A stretch of 64,000 nt of DNA from Aquimarina sp. AU474 (lineage in GTDB: Bacteria > Bacteroidota > Bacteroidia > Flavobacteriales > Flavobacteriaceae). The position numbers and the translations under genes were made by a program. The stretch is from positions 186,001 through 250,000 of the forward strand of contig NZ_OMPE01000009.1 of the NCBI RefSeq assembly GCF_900312815.1. Direction: 5' to 3'. A model generated the notes under the pieces. That model was not told the DNA's origin and did not search any database. It saw only the letters and a program-made list of their open reading frames with translations. Below are positions 27,716 through 36,492 of the stretch, piece by piece. Each line of letters begins with the position of its first letter. Position 1 is the stretch's first letter.

Positions 27716-28188
27716 CCAAAACTTTAGATCACGTAACTATAATACCATTCGATCCAAAATATGCAAAAGATTTTGCTAATCTTAATGTAGAATGGTTAGA
27801 AAAATACTTTGTGGTAGAACCACTAGATGTTGAATTATTAGAACAATGCGAAGAAACTATTATCAAAAAAGGAGGTTATATTTTCTTTGCTAAAGTAGGA
27901 AATGCCATCGCGGGTACATTTTCTTTAATAAAACGAGAAGATGGTGTTTATGAGCTAGGAAAAATGGCCGTTTCTCCAAAATTTCAAGGACAAAAAATCG
28001 GTCAGCAATTAATGCAATTTTGTGTTGATTTTTCAAAAAACCAAGGCTGGAGTAAAGTTATTCTCTATTCGAATAGAATTCTAGAAAATGCAATTTACAT
28101 CTATAGTAAATATGGTTTTAAAGAAATCGCAATGGAGAAAGATCCGCTCTATAAGCGTAGTAATATTAAAATGGAACTTGTACTCTAA
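27712..28188 (+). CDS. GNAT-family N-acetyltransferase
   Basis: A 158-residue acetyl-CoA-dependent acetyltransferase. The fold is complete: a central strand YELGKMAVSPKFQGQKIGQQLM (motif A with the coenzyme A loop Q-x-x-K-I-G, about residues 83-104) and motif B near YSNRILENAIYIYSKYGFKEI (about 118-138). The substrate is unknown. MarR-GNAT pairs and fusions are common and often concern small toxic molecules. A hairpin terminator follows 7 bases after the stop. Confidence 0.88.
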   Translation: MTKTLDHVTIIPFDPKYAKDFANLNVEWLEKYFVVEPLDVELLEQCEETIIKKGGYIFFAKVGNAIAGTFSLIKREDGVYELGKMAVSPKFQGQKIGQQLMQFCVDFSKNQGWSKVILYSNRILENAIYIYSKYGFKEIAMEKDPLYKRSNIKMELVL

Positions 28189-28194
28189 AAAAAT

Positions 28195-28226
28195 TGTCCG
28201 CTCCTGTATAAAGCATAGAGCGGACA
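28195..28226. terminator. Bidirectional terminator between convergent genes
   Basis: TGTCCGCTC (28195-28203) and GAGCGGACA (28218-28226) pair perfectly over nine bases with a 14-base loop. Left flank AAAAAAAT, right flank TTATAG. Confidence 0.7.
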
Positions 28227-28249
28227 TTATAGTTAAACTATCCTTTTAA

Positions 28250-29092
28250 CTAATTATAAAATCGTCTGGTAATTGTATAATTTTTATCATAGTTATTATC
28301 CCAGTATTCTTGGCCATTCACTTTATACACCACAGCATACTCTATCGTATTTGCAGTTTTATCAACACGCACATTACCGGACCAACGCTCGACTCCAAAA
28401 TCATTTGGACTCTGCACCAAAAATAATGGTCCATTATTCCAAAAAGATCTATAACTCAACGAAAAATAATCTTGGGTTTTCCATCCATCCGTGGTATATA
28501 TCACACCCACCTCTTTTTGTGGTGCAAGATTTCTTACATCTACAGTAATATTAATCGAATTTTGATCATAGAAAGGTACATACGAAATACTCGAAAAATC
28601 AGTATCTACACTTACATTAAGATCAGGTTGTGCAAAAAAGTATCCATCTTGTATTGACATTGCATAATTCGCAGCATTGTTATTATCCCAATACGTGTTA
28701 CCATTAACTTCATATTTAACTACGAATTCATCATCATAGATTTGGGATATACCAAACCCTTCATTATTGACCTCTCCGGCCCAGATTTCATTTTGATCAT
28801 CAATATTAAACTGATATGTTAATGGTATCTCTCCCCAACTACCATCAATTTTTTTTTGAAATATACTTACAGTTTTATCGACATTCAAATTAGCGACTCT
28901 AACAGTAAACTTCTTAGAATATGCTGTGAATCCCCTATAATTACCATAAGCAGTCCAAGCCTTGACTAAACTAACTTGACTTGTAGTTTTTGATACTATT
29001 TGATTGCTACTCTCAATGTTTGATATATTATCATCTTGAGTTGTACAAGAAAATAGAATAAGGCTTACTAATAGAAATACGTACTTTTTCAT
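28250..29092 (-). CDS. Lipoprotein with two CBM21-like modules
   Basis: A 280-residue predicted lipoprotein (lipobox LILFSC, Cys16). After a Ser/Thr-rich linker come two similar beta-sandwich repeats, about residues 42-150 and 160-280. Each begins with a VRVANLNV/VDVRNLAP-like strand and ends with the hallmark (EFVVKYEVNGNTYWDNNNAANY; AVVYKVNGQEYWDNNYDKNY, quoted in part). This Y-W-D-N-N-x-x-x-N-Y ending is the glycan-binding signature of CBM21, the module of amylases and of eukaryotic glycogen-targeting phosphatase subunits. Glycan binding at the cell surface is inferred. It is a tandem paralogue of the next gene, 30 bases apart. Confidence 0.72.
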   Translation of the reverse strand: MKKYVFLLVSLILFSCTTQDDNISNIESSNQIVSKTTSQVSLVKAWTAYGNYRGFTAYSKKFTVRVANLNVDKTVSIFQKKIDGSWGEIPLTYQFNIDDQNEIWAGEVNNEGFGISQIYDDEFVVKYEVNGNTYWDNNNAANYAMSIQDGYFFAQPDLNVSVDTDFSSISYVPFYDQNSINITVDVRNLAPQKEVGVIYTTDGWKTQDYFSLSYRSFWNNGPLFLVQSPNDFGVERWSGNVRVDKTANTIEYAVVYKVNGQEYWDNNYDKNYTITRRFYN

Positions 29093-29122
29093 TGTTTAGG
29101 TTTTTAAGATATTAGTTGTTGA

Positions 29123-29932
29123 TTAATTTTGTTTAGTTATGGTGTAATTTTCTCCGTAGTTATTATCCCAGTATTCTTGACCATTTGTAGTATAAACCAC
29201 CGCATATTCAATAGTATTTACTTCTGAATCTACTTGTACAGAAGTTTCCCATTTATCGATATCAAATTGATTTGGGCTTTGTATATAGTGAGCATATCCA
29301 ACTCTAAAATATCGTTGATAGCTTAGAGTTTTTCTTGTAGTAGTTGCCCATCCATCTGTAGTATACACCACTTCAACAGCTCCCGGAGCTCCGTAATTTC
29401 TTCGTGCATCCACATTAATATTAAAGTAGTTCCTGTAAAATCTTGTATAAAAACTGTCTAAAGAAAGTATAACTTCTGGTGCTAGATACGCTCCAATATT
29501 TACGAGCATGCTATAATTAATACCATTATTATTATCCCAATAGGTTTGGTCATTTACGACATATTTTACCACAAATTCATCGTTATAGATTTCACTTTCG
29601 GGTATTACTTCTCCTACCCATATTTCTTCGTTATTATCAACACTTTGTTGAAACGCTAATGGAATATCTACCCAAGTCCCATCATATCTTAAATGATGAA
29701 TTGATACTTCTTTCTGAAATGCTATATTTTTCACCTTAACAGCAAAACGTCTTACATATTTTTGTCTCACTGGACTACTACTATTAGAGGTCCAAGCTTT
29801 TAATAACTTTACATTCTCCGAACTATTTTTTGCGGCTAGTTCAATAGATTTGTTTTCAATACTTAACGCTTCTCCATCTGTACCGCAAGAGTACAATGCC
29901 AGCATTACTACTACTAAATAAATTTTTCTCAT
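29123..29932 (-). CDS. Lipoprotein with two CBM21-like modules (paralogue)
   Basis: A 269-residue predicted lipoprotein (lipobox LALYSC, Cys16) with the same plan as its downstream neighbour: an N-terminal linker containing LLKAWTSNSS, then two modules ending YVVNDQTYWDNNNGINY and VYTTNGQEYWDNNYGENY. Both modules keep the paired aromatic and asparagine residues of CBM21. The two genes are clearly products of a tandem duplication that has since diverged. No catalytic domain, TonB receptor or glycosidase is nearby, so the pair does not form a standard polysaccharide-utilisation locus. Confidence 0.72.
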   Translation of the reverse strand: MRKIYLVVVMLALYSCGTDGEALSIENKSIELAAKNSSENVKLLKAWTSNSSSPVRQKYVRRFAVKVKNIAFQKEVSIHHLRYDGTWVDIPLAFQQSVDNNEEIWVGEVIPESEIYNDEFVVKYVVNDQTYWDNNNGINYSMLVNIGAYLAPEVILSLDSFYTRFYRNYFNINVDARRNYGAPGAVEVVYTTDGWATTTRKTLSYQRYFRVGYAHYIQSPNQFDIDKWETSVQVDSEVNTIEYAVVYTTNGQEYWDNNYGENYTITKQN

Positions 29933-30548
29933 GATAATTTCTGTTAGAATGGTTGTTGGTTTTAATTTTGGTTTTAATTCTTTTCGAAAAGTTTAGTGAT
30001 TATTCTGATGTCATCTTCAATGTAGGCTAGAGCATAAAATAAGGAAATCCGTATGTATTTTTTTAACATTTATTTTGCAGATAACGTTTTCGGAAACCGG
30101 ACATTTTAATCGAAAATTAAACTTGAAAAATTGGATTTATCAGTTCTTTAAATTTAATGGTCCGTTTGTCTGAATATGTTTTGAGAGCACGAAAATTATA
30201 GAAACAATATTGCGAAAATTATAGAGCTCATTTTGCTCAATAACAGCTTACGAAAAGCTTTTCTTAACCGTTTTATGAAAACTATTAATATTTTTTTCGT
30301 TCATATAAGTGTATTATACTTGTATATACAAATTCATTGCAAAGAGTTAAAGCACTTTTTTCAATAGGGGGATTTACCCCCTTATTTGTACTAACACTAC
30401 CCTTATATAAAACCCAACAAAAACCCCTATATAAGTTAGTTTCCAACGATTTACCCTATGTCAATTTTAACAAAAATTAGCATTATCTTTTTATAATAAT
30501 AGAATAATAGTATTTTTAGAAATCACAAATATCTTAACAACCATAAAA
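29933..30548. other. 616-base spacer with GGGGG/CCCCC element
   Basis: Divergent spacer between the CBM21 lipoproteins and the sensor operon. No gene is supported. The notable element is GGGGG-ATTTA-CCCCC at 30367-30381, 168 bases before the next ATG, one of four similar elements in long spacers of this window. Confidence 0.45.
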
Positions 30549-31250
30549 ATGAGAAACAAGACTAACCTTATCGGATATCCTATCGTGGCCATTATAGCCG
30601 CTTTGATAACTTATTTTTGTACTAGAGGACCAGGGCCTGTTATTCCAACAGAGCCTACACAACCAGAAGAAATTATTTCTTTTAAAGACGCCGTTCAATT
30701 GTATAGAACATATACTGTAAACCGTTCCTGTATTATTAAAACTTTTGAAGGAGGCAGAGATGGTGTATTAGATAGCATATGCCCATCAGACAGAAAGCCT
30801 GATCCAAAATTTGTACCATCCAGATCATTTCATTTAAGTGATACGTTCTTAAATCAATATATCGCGTATATTAAAGATATAACTCCAGATTCTATTGCTG
30901 TTACTGGATACCGTTTATATTTAGGTAATTATCCAGATGCTCCTGCTTTTCCCGATGGAAAACCAATCCCCGATCCAAGAAGAAATACCTTTTTTATAGC
31001 GCCTACAACATTATTGGGCGGTGGTGATGTGCATAGAGGATATACTTTTTTTGACAGAAATAATGACGGAAAACCTGAAGTAGTTTTTCTTGAAGATATC
31101 CTAGACGAGCTAGGTAGCGGTGACCTGGGAACATTAAACGAGAAAGTACATCCAAAAGTAAATACGGCAAATTTCTTTTCATTCTTAACGACAGCACAAG
31201 AACACCAAAGTACTATTGCAAACGAAGTTGGCGGATATCCTCCAAATTAA
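30549..31250 (+). CDS. Membrane-anchored hypothetical protein with EF-hand-like loop
   Basis: Function unknown. Of 233 residues, about 6-25 form a TM helix (LIGYPIVAIIAALITYF), followed by a Pro/Glu/Thr linker (GPGPVIPTEPTQPEE) and a globular domain. The sequence FFDRNNDGKPEVVFL (about residues 160-175) has the D-x-N-x-D-G spacing of a calcium-binding loop. Two cysteines (about residues 57 and 76) could form a disulfide. It is the first gene of the two-component operon, 21 bases before the membrane protein, so it may be a periplasmic sensor or a target of the system. Confidence 0.5.
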   Translation: MRNKTNLIGYPIVAIIAALITYFCTRGPGPVIPTEPTQPEEIISFKDAVQLYRTYTVNRSCIIKTFEGGRDGVLDSICPSDRKPDPKFVPSRSFHLSDTFLNQYIAYIKDITPDSIAVTGYRLYLGNYPDAPAFPDGKPIPDPRRNTFFIAPTTLLGGGDVHRGYTFFDRNNDGKPEVVFLEDILDELGSGDLGTLNEKVHPKVNTANFFSFLTTAQEHQSTIANEVGGYPPN

Positions 31251-31271
31251 AATTCACACAACAATAATAGA

Positions 31272-31919
31272 ATGAGCTTTTTATCAGATCTAAGGACATT
31301 TATAATAATATTTCAGGTTATTATAGCGATAATTGGATCGTTTTATTTTTACAAGTATAAAAACACTTTTTTAAAATATTTTCTAATAGTGTTATGGTAT
31401 ATTGCAATAAATGATTTGCTAGGGTTTATTCTAAAAAATAACAAATATGAAGTAGCTATTTTGTATAACGTTTATTACATAATTGTATTTAATTACTTAA
31501 TGTTTCTTTTTAGGAATTATGTTTCTAAAAAGCTTCACAAAAGATTAATATTAATTTTTATATATATTTATACTTTCTCCTTCTTGATTAATGCTTTTTT
31601 CGAAAATTATCTCATAGAATACTCTAGAGCGCCATATATTCTTGGCTCTTGTTTTTTAGTCACCAGTATCGTATTTTATTATATAGATATTTTAAATTCA
31701 GAAAAAGTTTTAAATGTTAAAAAGAATTTGCTTTTTTGGATTAGCACAGGTGTATTAATATATTATTGCGGCAATATTCCTTATAAAATCGTACGAACTT
31801 ATGCTAAACAATTAACTGATGTCTCAATAGAATTTTTAGTTCTTTGCATTTTGACCATTATCATGAATCTTTGCTTTATCATTGGCTTTATATGGAGCGA
31901 CAGCAAGCAGCAATATTAA
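31272..31919 (+). CDS. Multi-spanning membrane protein, possible sensor module
   Basis: A 215-residue protein that is almost wholly hydrophobic, with about seven TM helices (near residues 8-26, 32-50, 58-78, 88-107, 117-135, 147-165 and 182-206). It is very rich in Phe, Tyr and Ile. No motif is recognised. Its 3' end overlaps the histidine kinase start by 28 bases, so it is translationally coupled. A split sensor, with this protein as the membrane input domain for the short kinase, is a reasonable inference. Confidence 0.6.
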   Translation: MSFLSDLRTFIIIFQVIIAIIGSFYFYKYKNTFLKYFLIVLWYIAINDLLGFILKNNKYEVAILYNVYYIIVFNYLMFLFRNYVSKKLHKRLILIFIYIYTFSFLINAFFENYLIEYSRAPYILGSCFLVTSIVFYYIDILNSEKVLNVKKNLLFWISTGVLIYYCGNIPYKIVRTYAKQLTDVSIEFLVLCILTIIMNLCFIIGFIWSDSKQQY

Positions 31920-32686
31920 TTGCAAGTATTATTTTAGTAGTAATTATTATATTTTTAATTACTCTTTTCTCTATTTTTCAAAAAAGGAAGAATGGTCTAT
32001 TATTACAACAAAAAGAAGCCGAGAAAAAATTTGAAACTGCTATCGCAGAGACCCAAATTGAAATCCGGGAGGAAACCTTGCGTAACATTAGTTGGGAACT
32101 GCATGATAATATTGGTCAGTTATTAACACTGGCCAAAATACAGGTCAATATTGCCCAAGATGATCCTGATAAATTACAAGAAGTAACAGATACTATAACC
32201 AAAAGCTTAACAGAACTTAGGTCTTTATCAAAACTTATTAATCCCGACGCAATCAAAAGCCTAAGTCTTACAGAAGCTATCACCCTAGAAATTGAACGAT
32301 TTAATCGTTTGCAATTTATAAAAGCGACCATAACCAGTAATGATGAAATTGAAGAACTGGATGACAAAGTAGAAATCATAATCTTTAGAATATTACAGGA
32401 GTTTTTCACCAATACCATCAAGCATTCTAAAGCTTCTAACCTTGACGTTACTGTACGTTATGAGCAAGAGAAATTAATAATCTACGCCAAGGACAACGGG
32501 GTAGGTTTTGACATTAAAGATTCTAACACCAAGCAAGGTATAGGTCTGTGCAACATACAAAATAGGGGTAAATTAATTGATGCTGCTGTAACCTTAGACT
32601 CTAAAGAAGGTGTAGGCACATCAATCACGCTAACCTATTATTATAATAAGAAAAGTTTAACTGTATTAGACAATGAAATTGACTAA
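31892..32686 (+). CDS. Sensor histidine kinase (HisKA_3 type)
   Basis: NarL-type histidine kinase of 265 residues, from the ATG at 31892. One TM helix (about residues 8-29) is followed by a coiled coil and the dimerisation/phosphoacceptor motif NISWELHDNIGQLL (His71). The HATPase_c domain covers about 155-262: N box FRILQEFFTNTIKHS, G1 box KDNGVGFD and G2 region KQGIGLCNIQNRGK. There is no large extracytoplasmic domain, which fits the idea that the overlapping upstream membrane protein provides the input. The partner response regulator follows after 45 bases. Confidence 0.9.
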   Translation: MERQQAAILIASIILVVIIIFLITLFSIFQKRKNGLLLQQKEAEKKFETAIAETQIEIREETLRNISWELHDNIGQLLTLAKIQVNIAQDDPDKLQEVTDTITKSLTELRSLSKLINPDAIKSLSLTEAITLEIERFNRLQFIKATITSNDEIEELDDKVEIIIFRILQEFFTNTIKHSKASNLDVTVRYEQEKLIIYAKDNGVGFDIKDSNTKQGIGLCNIQNRGKLIDAAVTLDSKEGVGTSITLTYYYNKKSLTVLDNEID

Positions 32687-32731
32687 TTATGCAAGCAGTA
32701 AACACACACAAATAGAAAGAAAGGGAGTATC

Positions 32732-33370
32732 ATGAAATATTCAGTAGTAATCGTAGAGGATCATATCCTGTTATCTCAGGCATTATCAGGGCTTGTTAAT
32801 GGATTCGATAAATTCAAAATATTATATATCTGCAAAAATGGAAAGGAATTACTAACTCGTTTTAAAGATCCAAAAAACATACCCGATGTTGTTCTTATGG
32901 ACATCAACATGCCCATTATGAATGGGATAGAAACTACCGCCGCACTCAAAGATGAATATCCCCAGGTTAAAGTGTTAGCCCTATCCGTTGAAGAAGATGA
33001 AAACACAATTCTTAAAATGTTAAGAGCAGGAGCCAAAGGATATTTACTGAAAGACACTGAGAAAAGTATTTTAGAAAATGCGCTTATCCAAGTACAGGAA
33101 ACCGGTTTCTATCACACAAAAGATGTTACAAACCTATTATTAGGTTCTCTAAACCCTAAAGAAGATAATGCAGTCGTATTAAAAGATCGAGAATTAGAAT
33201 TTATAAAACACGCCTGTACAGAAAAGACATATAAAGAAATTGCCGGGGATATGTTTTTAAGCCCAAAAACAATTGAAGGGTATAGAGACTCTATTTTTGA
33301 AAAACTAAACCTGAAAAACAGAACAGGTTTAGTAATATATGCCATTAAAAACAAAATATTCGTACCGTAA
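32732..33370 (+). CDS. NarL/FixJ-family response regulator
   Basis: A 212-residue DNA-binding response regulator. The receiver domain (about 1-120) has the acidic pair Glu9-Asp10, phosphoacceptor Asp57 in VVLMDINMP and Lys near 109. The LuxR-type helix-turn-helix (about 145-210) reads KEIAGDMFLSPKTIEGYRDSIFEKL. It is cognate to the preceding kinase. A purine-rich AAGGGAG sits eight bases before the ATG, a rare clear Shine-Dalgarno in this window. Target promoters are unknown; the GGGGG/CCCCC element before the operon is one candidate. Confidence 0.93.
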   Translation: MKYSVVIVEDHILLSQALSGLVNGFDKFKILYICKNGKELLTRFKDPKNIPDVVLMDINMPIMNGIETTAALKDEYPQVKVLALSVEEDENTILKMLRAGAKGYLLKDTEKSILENALIQVQETGFYHTKDVTNLLLGSLNPKEDNAVVLKDRELEFIKHACTEKTYKEIAGDMFLSPKTIEGYRDSIFEKLNLKNRTGLVIYAIKNKIFVP

Positions 33371-33465
33371 TCCCCTTCTTTTTGATTACATTATTTAATT
33401 CGAAAAAACTTTTTTTCGCATATTAAAATCAATTTTGGCCCGTTTATTGATCAAATCCAGGAAAG

Positions 33466-33499
33466 AAAATCATAACAATTTGTCCGTTGTTATGATTTT
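33466..33499 (+). terminator. Terminator hairpin after the two-component operon
   Basis: AAAATCATAACAA (33466-33478) pairs perfectly with TTGTTATGATTTT (33487-33499), loop eight bases. Confidence 0.7.
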
Positions 33500-33556
33500 A
33501 CTGCATTTTTAAATAAACTAACCATCCGATACTTCCATAAAAACAGTGTTTTTGTT

Positions 33557-33564
33557 TATTTTTG
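33557..33564 (+). promoter_or_regulatory. -7 promoter box of rpoN
   Basis: TATTTTTG matches TAnnTTTG and ends 27 bases before the ATG at 33591. The longer frame beginning at 33546 would start upstream of it and is therefore rejected. Confidence 0.5.
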
Positions 33565-33590
33565 TGAGTAGAAGAACATTGATATTTTTT

Positions 33591-35051
33591 ATGCTAAAGC
33601 AACAACTAAATTTTAAACTTTCCCAGAAACTTTCTCCGCAACAGATTCAGTTAATGAAGTTGATTCAACTTCCTACGCAAGCTTTTGAGCAACGACTAAA
33701 ACAAGAGATGGAAGAAAATCCTGCTTTGGATAGTGGCAAAGAGAAAGCAGATGATTTTGAAGACAGCTTTAGCAACGAAAGCTCTAGTGATGATGACTTT
33801 GGTAACGAAAAAATTGAAACTGATATCAACGTTGACGAGTACCTAAGCGATGATGAGGTCCCAAGTTACAGGTTAAGCTCAAATAACTACAGCGCTGATG
33901 ATGAAGAGAAAAGTGTGCCTTATGCATCAGGAACTTCATTTCGTCAGCACCTTATCAATCAATTAAACACCTACCGATTAGACGAAGAAGAGCGACAAAT
34001 AGCCGAGTTTTTGGTAGGTAGTGTAGATGAAAGTGGTTATATCAGGAGATTATTATCTGATGTTTTGGATGACCTCGCATTTACTCAAAATGTATATACA
34101 ACCGAAGATAAAATAGAGAATATTCTTAAGATTGTTCACCAATTAGATCCTGCAGGTGTTGGAGCACGTAATTTACAGGAGTGTTTATGGATTCAATTGG
34201 ATAGAAAAGAAACTACCATTCCTATAAAACTAGCATCCGAGATATTAAAAAAAGCCTTTGATCATTTTAGCAAAAAACATTATGATAAACTGTTGGCTAA
34301 ATTTGATGTTACCGAAGAGCAACTTAAAGAAGCTATTGAAGAAATAGAACATTTAAACCCTAAACCGGGTGGTGCATATGCAGGAAACAATCGAATGATA
34401 GAACATGTTGTTCCTGATTTTACTATTAGAATTGTAGATGGAGAACTTGAGCTCACACTTAATGGCCGTAATGCACCAGAGTTACATGTTTCTAGAGAGT
34501 ATAATAATATGCTGCAGGGATACAAAGCTAGTAAAGAAAAATCTAGATCTCAAAAGGATGCTGTCATGTTTATTAAGCAAAAATTGGATGCTGCAAAATG
34601 GTTTATTGAGGCGGTTAAACAAAGACAGCAAACACTTTTTATTACCATGAGTGCAATAATGCACTACCAAAAAAGTTATTTCTTAAGTGGCGACGAACGT
34701 AATCTTAAACCAATGATCTTAAAAGACATTGCTGATGAGATTGATATGGACGTTAGCACGGTTTCTCGAGTAGCAAACAGTAAATATGTAGACACTCCTT
34801 ATGGGACAAAACTCATAAAAGAATTCTTCTCAGAATCAATGACCAATGATCAAGGAGAAGAGGTTTCTACTAGAGAAATAAAGAAGATATTAGAAATAAC
34901 TATTGGCGAAGAGGACAAGAAAAAACCGTTAACAGACGAAAAACTTGCCAAAATTCTTAAAGAAAAAGGATATCCTATTGCCAGAAGAACTGTAGCCAAG
35001 TATAGAGAACAATTAGATATTCCTGTTGCGCGGTTACGAAAGAAAATTTGA
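33591..35051 (+). CDS. rpoN: RNA polymerase sigma-54 factor
   Basis: Alternative sigma factor recognising -24/-12 promoters with enhancer-binding ATPases. The 486-residue protein has the Gln-rich activator-interacting region I (LNFKLSQKLSPQQIQLMKLIQLP), an acidic region II, the core-binding domain (about residues 115-300), the HTH DVSTVSRVANSKYVDTPYG near residue 395 and the RpoN box ARRTVAKYREQL near the C-terminus. The length is normal. The ATG at 33591 gives the conserved N-terminus. No sigma-54 activator gene occurs in the window. The stop overlaps the next ATG by one base. Confidence 0.96.
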   Translation: MLKQQLNFKLSQKLSPQQIQLMKLIQLPTQAFEQRLKQEMEENPALDSGKEKADDFEDSFSNESSSDDDFGNEKIETDINVDEYLSDDEVPSYRLSSNNYSADDEEKSVPYASGTSFRQHLINQLNTYRLDEEERQIAEFLVGSVDESGYIRRLLSDVLDDLAFTQNVYTTEDKIENILKIVHQLDPAGVGARNLQECLWIQLDRKETTIPIKLASEILKKAFDHFSKKHYDKLLAKFDVTEEQLKEAIEEIEHLNPKPGGAYAGNNRMIEHVVPDFTIRIVDGELELTLNGRNAPELHVSREYNNMLQGYKASKEKSRSQKDAVMFIKQKLDAAKWFIEAVKQRQQTLFITMSAIMHYQKSYFLSGDERNLKPMILKDIADEIDMDVSTVSRVANSKYVDTPYGTKLIKEFFSESMTNDQGEEVSTREIKKILEITIGEEDKKKPLTDEKLAKILKEKGYPIARRTVAKYREQLDIPVARLRKKI

Positions 35052-35656
35052 TGAATTTTTTTTTAAAAAGCTTTTCTTACATTTTACACCCTTTATTAAT
35101 GCCACTTTTTGGTGCCATTATCTATTTTATTGCTGCTCCAAGGTTTATCCCAGATGATATTATAAAAACCAAACTCTTTGGTATAATGGTATTAACCATT
35201 TTCATCCCGATAGTACTATTTTTCTTTCTTAAAAGCTTGGGCACTATTAATTCTATTCATTTAGACGATGTAAAACAACGTAAAATACCTTTGCTTTTAC
35301 AGTCAATGTTATTAATTATCGTTATAAAAATGGTTATCGACGTCTATCGATATCCCGAACTGTATTTTTTCTTTTTAGGAATACTTTTTTCTATGCTCAG
35401 TTCGATTTTTATGGTATTATTCAATATCAAGGCGAGTATACATATGATCGGAATTAGTGGGGTTACTATGTTTACCGTAGCATTAAGTATCCATTTTGGA
35501 ATGAATCTTACATTACTTATTGCCGGACTCATGATCGCGAATGGGTTAGTAGCTTCTTCTAGATTGCATTGCAAAGCTCATACTAATCTTGAACTAGTCT
35601 TAGGTTTTTTGATTGGAGTTATTCCGCAATTAACTTTAGTGAATTTTTGGCTATAA
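35051..35656 (+). CDS. PAP2-like integral membrane protein
   Basis: A 201-residue protein with about six TM helices, starting at the ATG that overlaps the rpoN stop as TGATG. The C-terminal part ASSRLHCKAHTNLELVLGFLIG (near residues 168-190) resembles the second half of the PAP2 phosphatase active-site motif (SR..xxxH..xxVxxGxxxG), but the first motif is incomplete, so enzyme activity is uncertain. A gene of this type after rpoN is, as I remember, common in Flavobacteriaceae. Its end overlaps the convergent PorT-like gene by six bases. Confidence 0.6.
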   Translation: MNFFLKSFSYILHPLLMPLFGAIIYFIAAPRFIPDDIIKTKLFGIMVLTIFIPIVLFFFLKSLGTINSIHLDDVKQRKIPLLLQSMLLIIVIKMVIDVYRYPELYFFFLGILFSMLSSIFMVLFNIKASIHMIGISGVTMFTVALSIHFGMNLTLLIAGLMIANGLVASSRLHCKAHTNLELVLGFLIGVIPQLTLVNFWL

Positions 35657-36358
35657 TAGATAAAACACCAATCCTACCTTGGCCGTATTAATACCAACTT
35701 TTTCTGTTCCTATTACAGCATCGCTATCAAACAAGCTATTTAGACTATAATAAAAATGGAAGTTAAATGTATTCCACCCAAAAGTGAAAGTCGCCCCAAA
35801 TCTTAATCGATTTAATTCATCTATTTTTGTACGTGTTATATCACTATCAATTCCTTTAAAATTAGATTTGAAATAATATAAATACCCTAATCTTAATCCT
35901 GTATATATTCTATAGAATTTATGAGAATCGGGCTCGGATGTACGCCATCTAAACTCTATTGGAGCTTCAAACAAATGCGTAGTAAACCTATTAGTTTTAA
36001 AATCTACTCCTCTAAGGTTACCAAACACGGTTGGCCCTGCGTCTCCTTCCTCACCCACTAGTAAATTATTATTATATACATTCACAGAATACCCTAACCC
36101 CAAACCAAACGCTACATTTCGCCTTTTATTAATAGGCATATCTCTTACGAATCCAAAATGTAATCCTCCCGAAAAACCAGATTGGCTAACATCTGTCGGT
36201 CTATTAAGAATTAAATTATACGTGATACCTATATAAAACTGATCCTCTCTATAGAGAGAATCTAAAGTTTTCTCCTTAACTGTATCAGATTTAGATTCCT
36301 GACCTAAACCTATACAAAAGGTCAAACCACAATAAACGATTAGCAGTATCTTTTTCAT
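35651..36358 (-). CDS. PorT-family outer-membrane beta-barrel protein
   Basis: A 235-residue protein with signal peptide (KKILLIVYCGLTFCIGLGQ) and about eight amphipathic strands (GGLHFGFVRD, VAFGLGLGYSVN, EAPIEFRWRTS, TGLRLGYLYYFKS, FGATFTFGWNTFNFHFYYSL, AKVGLVFYLL) ending in a hydrophobic residue typical of outer-membrane barrels. Size and position fit the PorT/SprT family, a component of the type IX secretion and gliding machinery, but other barrels of the same Pfam family look alike. It lies downstream of the ExbD genes beyond a terminator. Confidence 0.6.
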   Translation of the reverse strand: MKKILLIVYCGLTFCIGLGQESKSDTVKEKTLDSLYREDQFYIGITYNLILNRPTDVSQSGFSGGLHFGFVRDMPINKRRNVAFGLGLGYSVNVYNNNLLVGEEGDAGPTVFGNLRGVDFKTNRFTTHLFEAPIEFRWRTSEPDSHKFYRIYTGLRLGYLYYFKSNFKGIDSDITRTKIDELNRLRFGATFTFGWNTFNFHFYYSLNSLFDSDAVIGTEKVGINTAKVGLVFYLL

Positions 36359-36429
36359 ACGAATTACTAAAGTAAATTTATTTCTTTAAAAATTACATAA
36401 ACTTTATAAAAACAAGACTAATTCATAAA

Positions 36430-36455
36430 AAAATCCCACTGCGCAGTGGGATTTT
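36430..36455 (-). terminator. Terminator of the downstream ExbD pair
   Basis: Twenty-six-base perfect palindrome AAAATCCCACTGC/GCAGTGGGATTTT; the minus-strand product ends in a T run (plus-strand A run at 36427-36433). Confidence 0.85.
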
Positions 36456-36492
36456 GTACACATACTAGACCATATTGTCTTTCCTTTATAAC

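Noticed and set aside
28273..28657. Open frames on the plus strand across the CBM21 lipoprotein gene
   Set aside because: They overlap a clear lipoprotein gene on the other strand and encode His/Tyr-rich products without recognisable features.
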